From positions 4,774,001-4,838,000 of the forward strand of contig CP085829.1 in the NCBI GenBank assembly GCA_020809705.1: DNA of 64,000 bases, in the 5' to 3' direction. Position 1 is the stretch's first letter. The number at the start of each line of letters is the position of its first letter. The position numbers were made by a program, and so were the translations under genes. Shown piece after piece: positions 57,424 to 64,000 of the stretch. Source of the DNA: Calonectria ilicicola (lineage: Eukaryota > Ascomycota > Sordariomycetes > Hypocreales > Nectriaceae). A model generated the notes under the pieces. It was not told the origin of the DNA. It was given only the letters and a program-made list of their open reading frames with translations, and made no database searches.

Positions 57424-59267
57424 ATTTTTCTTGTGGTATCTGCGCAAAGGAAGGAAGCAAACAGAATGCAGGTGGTGTTTGGGAAGGCGCAAGAAGCTCG
57501 AGGCAGTAGTTCGCACCTATGCTGCACTCACTGACTGCAGCTGGCCTCATACAACACACCCCGCGAAAGCCTGTGCCCTTGTAACACCTTCAACTTTGAT
57601 GCCACATTGCTCAGCTTCCCTAAACCTAAATTTGATTTCATGCCTAAATAAATTTATTTATTTATGTAGAAAAACATGGAATGTGTTGCCCAGTTAATTG
57701 GAGGATTCAGAAAATGGTCGAGGGGGCACAATCTTCCAAGGGTTGCATTGCAGTTTTGAGGGGTAACATACACTGAGACCTTATCAGCAAGCTGAAAGAG
57801 CTAGGTATTTTACCGTTGCCGTGGTTTGTAGTGTGTCATCTCAGCCATCCTGTGTGGTCTCTGCAAGGCCTTGGTAAATATCGCTTCATGTTGGATGGTT
57901 CAACTTGCTCTAGCCCATGATAATTCCTCAAAATATCCCGCGAAGCCATCGTGAGCCCAAACCTGAAGCTTAATCGCCCGATATTCGATGCATCTGAGAT
58001 TGGGCCATCGAAAAAAGACCTCGCGTATCAGCTCACTTGGCGGTTATGCGGCTTGGTCCCTTGCAAGCCACGGTCGTGATGCTAAAAAGCAAAGGTAGTC
58101 TATCATGTCATATTTGCCGATATCACACTCGAGTGGAAGTGCTGACCACGTCTGCTACATGTGGTGGTTCCTCCGACGTCTCGTTGTGATTGATGCACGG
58201 TGTCGGGCCTTGGGCGGTCAACTGCATTCAACCATACCTCATTCAACATTAGTGTCAGATACGATCGATGAGCGCCTCGTTCTGGGGGTCTGGGGCAGTG
58301 AATTGGTATCGCCGGGAGTGGCGCCTACGAGTTTTCCATGACAACCGCAGCAAATACTACATCGGTGACATACATGCCCCTCCGACAGAGGCCGCGGCCG
58401 CTCATGTGTGCGGTTGCGTCACCGTCAATGCCATGGCCGCCAGGTCCAAGGGCCAAGATGAAAAATCTAAAATTGGGCAGCCAGCGCTTCGAATGCACCA
58501 ACCAGGGGTCTGCAGCGTGGGCATCAGCAATTATGATGGAGAGCGAAAAGTCGGAAGACGATGTGAAACGCACCTCGCACTGCAGCGTAGCATGGCCTCT
58601 AAGTGCCGGAGCGGGCCAATCCAGCGGCCTCCATGGGGCAGCAGACAACGGTGACCCTGTATCTGTCACAGGGCCCACTCGCTGTGGTGCATTCAGCGCA
58701 TTGTGATGGACGTGATGGAGACGACTAGGCGCTTGACGACAACCTCTCAACCCCGGCCACCCGACTCGCAGGGCACCCGGCCGGGCCGCCTCATTGGCCG
58801 CACCCCTGACGCCCGTGTCCATGGTCGGCGCTTCGAGCTTGACGCTCGCCAATCAGAACCCCGCACTCGACGACAGCACTCAACCCATCGGGCATGCTCT
58901 GTGTGTTCGAGTCTAGTCCATGGAGAAGGTTGCTACACAGATCCAATGGTAGCGCCTTGTTGGTTCTTGAGGTCCGCAGAAAAAGGTGTCACACTTGATC
59001 CTTGTGAGTTAAAGTCGCAGTCTTGGCTCTCGGCACCCAGGCTACTAGTAAATGCATGGCCACGAGTGGGGGAATACTGACATGTAAATACGGGTGGCTG
59101 TCCTCGACATGGCGGCGTTTAGAAATTTCCCGCTCAGTTGCTGCGTCCTGTTGGTCCTGTTTTTTATTCACTTGGTTCCGTGAACCATCTACCTGGGCCT
59201 TCAGCATCCTAGTCTCTCGCGAACTTCCATCTGCCCACTTGACTCCCCAAGAAGCTAGACACCCATC
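57424..59267. other. Intergenic: divergent promoters
   Basis: About 1.8 kb between the divergently transcribed coiled-coil and small membrane protein genes. Contains an AT-rich patch with a TTTATTTATTTATG run at 57652-57666. Frames up to about 175 codons overlap on both strands (58325-58852) without domains; not called. Confidence 0.5.
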
Positions 59268-59777
59268 ATGGCATCCACAACAAACCCCTTCCCGCTGGCA
59301 TCAGAGAAGCCCTATGGCACTGATAGCCCGGTGGTGGACGGCAATGACGAAGGTGCCTCGGGAGACAGCACAGGAAGCTCACTCAGTCTATCCACTGGAG
59401 GCATGATAGCCATCATCATCGTCGTCGTCCTGGTCATCATACTTGGAAGTATGTACACTCTTTCTCAATCTAACCCCTCCGCACCTGCTAACGCTCTCGA
59501 TAAAGCTTCGACTGCGACTCTCTTTTTAATCGCCAAGAAGCGTGAATGGACCATGAAGGAAACGCTCAGGAAGTCCGCCCGCAAGGTTGTCACTGCTCTC
59601 ACTCCCCGCCGATCAGAATTCCCGTCTTCCGTCAAAGATGGCTCTAACCGCCGGGGTCGAGCTCGGATCGATGATGAGGTACCGCCGACTCCACGGGTAC
59701 GTCCTGAGGATATGGAGAAAGGACTTGCCCAAGCCGAAGCCAAGCGAAAGGAGTACAAATGGCGAATGCAGAACTAA
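59268..59777 (+). CDS. Small single-pass membrane protein
   Basis: Exons 59268-59448 and 59506-59777 give 150 residues; the 57-base intron GTATGT...GCTAACG...AAAG removes a stop-free segment and restores an unbroken hydrophobic run. Residues 1-43 are polar and Ser/Gly/Asp-rich with no signal peptide. Residues about 44-68 are one membrane helix (GGMIAIIIVVVLVIILG continuing into TSTATLFLIAKKREW). The remaining 80 residues are strongly basic and polar (RKSARKVVTALTPRR, then Arg/Lys/Glu), probably cytosolic by the positive-inside rule. Without splicing the frame would also read through but with a polar insert in the membrane helix. Family known to me only as a conserved fungal membrane protein of unknown function. 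Confidence 0.75.
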   Translation: MASTTNPFPLASEKPYGTDSPVVDGNDEGASGDSTGSSLSLSTGGMIAIIIVVVLVIILGSMYTLSQSNPSAPANALDKASTATLFLIAKKREWTMKETLRKSARKVVTALTPRRSEFPSSVKDGSNRRGRARIDDEVPPTPRVRPEDMEKGLAQAEAKRKEYKWRMQN

Positions 59778-60031
59778 ATCATTCAAATCATCTTTCTAGT
59801 AGAGGTAAAAAACGGTTTTTGTTATCGGGATGGCATTGAGGCGCTTCGGTCGTAGAGGGAAAGTTGACTGGATTGGGAGGGGAACTTGTTTTGAATCGGA
59901 CGGGATCCGGGTATCATTATGTATAATTGCCATGTATGGATGTTCTTATTTCCAAATAGCCGAGCGTAACGTTTAACAGATGCTTTTTATATTCCACACC
60001 GAAAAGATCCCAAACGCCCTCCTGTACCCAT

Positions 60032-61975
60032 TTACATCCGCCTGAAAGTGTTGCCGCTTGCGCTTCGGCGATTTCCTGCCCTCTTTTCTCGGGGTGCGGG
60101 TGCCTCCTCTTCCTGCTGCCTCTGCTTCTTCTTTGATTCTGGGACAAATGTGACTTGCCTCTCGCCAACAACATCACTGCGAGACTTGTTGATGCGGCCA
60201 AACTTTTGCTGTCTTGAGCCCAATGCGGTATCCCTCACTGCCCGGCCACCGTTACTGGCCGAAGACACCCGCATAACAACTTCGTCTTTGGTCTTCCTTG
60301 GCGCCGAGATTTCTTCCTCGCTCATATCTTCATCGCTAGACTCCTCATCTGAGTCCTTGCCTTGATAACGCTTAGGAGCTGATGGGTCAGTTGGCTGATC
60401 CACCATAGTACTTGGGTTAAGTGCGCGGAATTCTCCACTGGTTTCATCCACAACAAAGGCCTCATCTTCGAACATTTTCTTGAATCGGTCGTCGCCGAGC
60501 ACTCCGGCATTGGTATCGACCTGTTCTCTGTTCTCCTGTTTCTTGAGGATCTTGTCGACCATCTTCTGGTTGACCTTGACCTTCTTGGTGCCTCTAATTC
60601 TGCTAGCACGTTCCTTTTCAACCTTCTCCTTGATGCGCTTCGTCCTCTCTTCCTCCCAGACGTACGGGTTGGCAATAAGTCTGGCCTGCTCATATAGCTT
60701 GGACGCAACAAAGTATCCATGCATGTACGGGCGGAGGAGATTGCTTTTGCCAATAAGATGAGAAAGGCTGAGCTGCTTCAATTCAGGTAGAGTCAAGAAC
60801 TTGTAGTTGTCATAGGTTTCGGTATGGACCTCTTCGGCCATCTCTTCGACCATGTGGTCCAAGAATGAACACCACTTGGGAGCTGGGCCAAGTTGGGGAA
60901 CGAAAAATGCGTGCTGTTGTTGGCCTTCGTTGGCCGTGAGAATCATTCCTGTATTCTTGCACCAAGCTACATCATTGATATCAACAATGGGTTCGACTGA
61001 GGTCCATGGGTCGCCGTTCATCTCATCCCAAATCTTGATAATGCGCTTGTCGGCAGATAAGATCTTCTTTTCTTGAGAAGCAGTGGTCATGTGAATGAGC
61101 TTCTGGATAGGGAACCCGTAACCTTGATCCTTCTTCAACAATGGAACTGGTCGTCGAAGGTCGAATATTTGCATCATGCCTGTTGAGGAACCGGTGATAA
61201 GAGACAACCCGGAGGGGCTAAAGTCAAGTGCTGTCACCTGGCCTTCATGGCCGCCGAGAAGTGCCACTCTAGACTTAGACCGAGAGTCCCAGAATTCTAC
61301 CGTACCTATGGAGGTACCGAAAGCGAGGAGGTTGTGAGTGTGCTCTGCAATGGCTACGGCGTTGACACTGCCAACGCCAATACCACCTTGTAGTCCACCG
61401 CCCGTCTCTTCGTCATCGCCACCGACACCAATCTGATACGACTTCATGAAACGTCCAAGTTCGAGATTCATGCGGAAAACCTCTCCCTTGCCGTCGGCAT
61501 CCAGACCAACGGCAGGCACGAGGGCTTCAGTGGATTGTCGATCATAGGCGAGAGCACGGCCATATCGGGGCAGTCGTACTTCATAGTGACATCCCATCGG
61601 GGTGTGGAACTCGAGTCTTCGGTCGGTCTGAAGGTGGAGCGATTTGGAGTAGTCGGATGAGAGAAGCTCGAAGGAATGGTTCAGAGAGTTGGTGTGGCGG
61701 GCGAAGGACAGCGACAGTTGAGGGAGATTGTGCACATGAATCTGAGGCTTGTATGTGCCTGTACTCATGACCCAGTCTCCATCCTCACTAACACGAATGC
61801 ATGTGCTGGCCTCTGCAAACTCGAAATCTTGAAGGAGCTCGACTCGGTTCTGGTACTCAGCGTCATCCTTCAAACTTCGCTTGCGGCGTCGCGCAAGCCA
61901 GTCGGGGAGCGGACGGGCAGTAGAAGCACCAGAGATGGTATATACGGGAACGGTCCCGGGGTTGGAGAGCTTCAT
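60032..61975 (-). CDS. ENP2: SSU processome WD40 protein Enp2 (NOL10)
   Basis: Nucleolar WD40 protein of the small-subunit processome, needed for 18S pre-rRNA processing. Single exon, 647 residues, ATG 61973-61975. N-terminus: NPGTVPVYTISGASTARPLPDWLARRRKRSLK, the family hallmark, followed by seven-bladed propeller repeats (TCIRVSEDGDWVMSTG, NLLAFGTSIGTVEFWDSRSK, QVTALDFSPSGLSLITGSST, MMQIFDLRRPVPLLKKDQGY). After the propeller come ILTANEGQQQHAFFVPQLGPAP and the NUC153-like segment DRFKKMFEDEAFVVDETSGE with ALNPST. The C-terminal 100 residues are acidic then basic. About 18 residues of the N-terminal hallmark are conserved across eukaryotes, so identity is secure. Divergent from MED13. Confidence 0.96.
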   Translation of the reverse strand: MKLSNPGTVPVYTISGASTARPLPDWLARRRKRSLKDDAEYQNRVELLQDFEFAEASTCIRVSEDGDWVMSTGTYKPQIHVHNLPQLSLSFARHTNSLNHSFELLSSDYSKSLHLQTDRRLEFHTPMGCHYEVRLPRYGRALAYDRQSTEALVPAVGLDADGKGEVFRMNLELGRFMKSYQIGVGGDDEETGGGLQGGIGVGSVNAVAIAEHTHNLLAFGTSIGTVEFWDSRSKSRVALLGGHEGQVTALDFSPSGLSLITGSSTGMMQIFDLRRPVPLLKKDQGYGFPIQKLIHMTTASQEKKILSADKRIIKIWDEMNGDPWTSVEPIVDINDVAWCKNTGMILTANEGQQQHAFFVPQLGPAPKWCSFLDHMVEEMAEEVHTETYDNYKFLTLPELKQLSLSHLIGKSNLLRPYMHGYFVASKLYEQARLIANPYVWEEERTKRIKEKVEKERASRIRGTKKVKVNQKMVDKILKKQENREQVDTNAGVLGDDRFKKMFEDEAFVVDETSGEFRALNPSTMVDQPTDPSAPKRYQGKDSDEESSDEDMSEEEISAPRKTKDEVVMRVSSASNGGRAVRDTALGSRQQKFGRINKSRSDVVGERQVTFVPESKKKQRQQEEEAPAPREKRAGNRRSASGNTFRRM

Positions 61976-62869
61976 GGCGGCGGGGTGACGATTGGGCCGC
62001 CTGATAAAACTTTCCGTAGGTGGTTTGCGCCAGAAGACGTTGTCGCGAAGTCTTGGTTTTTGAGCCGGCAGAAAAAAATCAAGGTGAAAAAGATGGCCCC
62101 GCTTTGCGTTCGGTGAAGCCCCCCACCGAACAGTCTACTCCTTCCCTGACCGAGAAGGTGGAACTTTCCCAGTTTCTGGCGCCAAGGATTGGACAACCGT
62201 AGGTAGCACACCGCCCGCGCCCATCAACACTCACAGCCTGCCGTGGAATTTGCCTTTGGGCCCACCTCCACTACAGCTTCAGCGTTTCGTTTGCTGGCTG
62301 GACCCCTAAAATCCCGCCAGCTGCCCTAGACTCTGCCCGCTGTCCCCTAAAACTGCTCGCCCCGTCCCCCCCCAGGCCATCCTCAGATGATCCAGTCTGG
62401 CCCTGGCTCCTCCGCCCGACCTCCACCGAATTTCCGTCCTCGCTTTGACTGACGACACCGCGCCTGCGACAACGCCGCCTCCATCCACATTTGCCCAGCA
62501 TCACATTCTTTTCATGCCAACCGTTCCCGCGCCGTCGCCAACATAGGCCAGACCTCTACTTTAGCCCACCGAGTCCATCCTGCTCTCGCGATCGATCGGG
62601 CCGTTGACGTGAACAACCCTCGTGGCACACTCCCGAGCTACTCGGCCCAGTTCTCCCGTTCATGGAGATGGAGTCCGGCAAGTTAGCGAATCCTACCATC
62701 GCACTTCTCTCAACGATATCGAGTGGCTCGTCGCCTTAATATCGAGCTGAAGGCCCAAGGAGATTGGATTTTAAGGGACGAGGATATCGACTCCGAGGTC
62801 GCGGGTAGTTTGGAGTGCCTCGACCCGCATTCTACGGTTGCGACCCGGGGTAGAGAATAGGTTGCCGAA
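61976..62869. promoter_or_regulatory. Bidirectional promoter and MED13 leader
   Basis: About 0.9 kb between the ENP2 and MED13 start codons. The middle (62270-62520) is C-rich with CCCCGTCCCCCCCC at 62360-62373. Toward MED13 it is leader-like and contains a small upstream frame listed separately. Confidence 0.5.
62662..62739 (+). CDS. Putative upstream ORF in the MED13 leader
   Basis: ATG 62662 in a GTTCATGG context, 25 codons, stop TAA 62737-62739, ending 130 bases before the MED13 start. If it lies in the mature leader it would lower or condition MED13 translation. An in-frame alternative donor (CAAGTTAGC near 62680) could also splice it away. No transcript evidence. Confidence 0.3.
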   Translation: MEMESGKLANPTIALLSTISSGSSP

Positions 62870-64000
62870 ATGGAGACTGGTGAATATGAAACTAATGCCT
62901 TTTTGATTGTTAGTTGTTGCCTTTTCCCATGTTATAAGACTATCACTCACCCCTAGCCTTTGCAGAATAATGTCGCGTCCGTCGCCTTCCGAGTTTACGA
63001 GCCGTCAGCGGAGCAGTCCCAGAGCTTTCATCTAGCCGCTCTTGAAATTGAAGGGGCTCTACGAGATCAAGGTCATATCGTATCATACGATGCCAATCGG
63101 CGAGGGATATGGCTGTTCCAGATCAACAGCAAAGATGAGGTCACCGAGACTGTTGCCCGCTTACCCGATGCGACCCTCGAGACGTGCGGACATTCGCTGG
63201 CGATGGCTGAGGAGGGCACATTCGAGCCTTTGAGTCTACAAAAGAACCGCGCCGCTTCTAATGCGCAGCTAAATACTCCGACAAGTTCTTCATCGAATGG
63301 CCAGATAACGGACCCCACTCAGCGCAACTCGTTTGCCTCGCCATCGCAGGGCTCTGCGCAAGACGTAGATGCTCGGGGCCCAACAGCATCGGCTGCCGAC
63401 TCAAAGCTAGGCCAGACAGCGCTCAAGACAACTTATGAACAGTTCATTGCTGCTATACTTTCAGCAGTATCATTTACCTTTTGTAGCCAGTCTATGGCCA
63501 TTCCTCTCAACTATCGCACAGTATTGATCCCTCCGCCTTCAATTCAGCAAGATGGTGACAGGGATTCAATCAAAAACGAACCTATTCTTGGTACATTTAG
63601 AACTTACATGACAACCACAGGATCGCTCATTATTAGCATGTACTTTTCCCACTGCAAGAGCCTCTCATCCTTGGAGGATGTCGTGTCAGCCAATCTCATG
63701 TCTCCAAGCCGGCCCATTCTAGCAGCTCCATTTGGAGTTTTGGCCATGAAGCAAAGTCATGCAAATGGCGAAAACACTACAGCCACGGACACTGGAGCTG
63801 CTCAAACTCCAAACACGCAAGCATTGAGCTTCAGGGGTAGCGGGGATTCGCATGATTCACAGTGGAAACAAAAGTGTATCAAAGCGCTTGAGCTCTGCGG
63901 CCTTGATGCTTCCTCTTTGAGATCGGGTTCTTGGGTGAACCTGATGGTTTCAAGACGCGCCATACAGGATACAGATAGTGAAACTAAGCGACCTCACGCT
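62870..64000 (+). CDS. Mediator subunit 13 (MED13/Srb9/SSN2), 5' part
   Basis: Large subunit of the Mediator CDK8 kinase module. Exon 1 (62870-62908) encodes METGEYETNAFLI; intron 62909-62965 (GTTAGT...TTGCAG); exon 2 opens with NNVASVAFRVYEPSAEQ and runs open to the window end, giving 358 residues so far of an expected protein well over 1000. The N-terminal MED13 fold shows YDANRRGIWLFQI, TTYEQFIAAILSAVSFTFCS, YRTVLIPPPS and GTFRTYMTTTGSLIISMYF. Linkers between these blocks are Ser/Gln/Thr-rich. The start is chosen because splicing joins FLI directly to NNVASV, as in related fungal proteins I recall. It continues beyond the window. Confidence 0.88.

Overview
The window reads as nuclear DNA of a filamentous ascomycete, most likely a Sordariomycete and plausibly Hypocreales. 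Genes are split by short introns (about 50-130 bases) with GTAAGT/GTATGT-type donors and GCTAAC or ACTGAC branch points just before CAG/TAG. The proteins are typical fungal housekeeping and regulatory proteins (CreC, a CreD-type arrestin, Slm1-like, Clr5-domain and 2EXR families). Intergenic stretches are long, and one Tc1/mariner relic carries RIP-like decay. Nothing bacterial is present. All splice sites were placed by eye and by reading frame, without transcript data.

Layout. 0.2-1.0 kb: RIB3 (riboflavin). 2.1-5.4 kb: two unrecognised proteins. 7.0-8.3 kb: an Fpg-type DNA glycosylase, divergent from a noncoding host gene (8.5-10 kb) whose six introns each hold a box C/D snoRNA. 10.4-11.5 kb: Clr5-domain protein. 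14.7-16.3 kb: Slm1-like PH protein. 18.5-20.6 kb: arrestin adaptor. 20.6-26.1 kb: no gene seen. 26.1-28.6 kb: APC3/Cdc27. 30.5-32.9 kb: CreC. 34.8-36.0 kb: a probably frameshifted 2EXR gene between AT-rich repeats. 37.3-39.3 kb: Miro GTPase. 39.7-41.1 kb: cap methyltransferase. 42.4-43.8 kb: Tc1/mariner relic. 43.9-45.1 kb: a second small-domain accessory gene. 45.8-47.3 kb: Rpn7. 47.8-49.4 kb: alanine aminotransferase. 52.7-53.0 kb: mitochondrial bL33. 53.4-57.4 kb: a 1282-residue coiled-coil protein. 59.3-59.8 kb: small membrane protein. 60.0-62.0 kb: Enp2/NOL10. 62.9 kb to the end: 5' part of Mediator MED13.

The strongest find is the snoRNA cluster. Antisense elements read directly from the six intronic RNAs match the rRNA sites methylated in yeast by snR78, snR77, snR76, snR75, snR74 and snR73, in that order. 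The first RNA also carries a second guide for the site served by snR72. Six RNAs would therefore cover all seven targets of the yeast snR72-78 polycistron, here as an intron-encoded array in an apparently noncoding host gene.

Functional themes: ribosome biogenesis (snoRNAs, Enp2, bL33m), ubiquitin/proteasome and carbon signalling (CreC, CreD-type arrestin, APC3, Rpn7), mRNA synthesis (cap methyltransferase, MED13) and mitochondrial biology (Miro, bL33m, alanine aminotransferase with a possible hidden presequence). Apart from head-to-head promoters these genes are independently transcribed.
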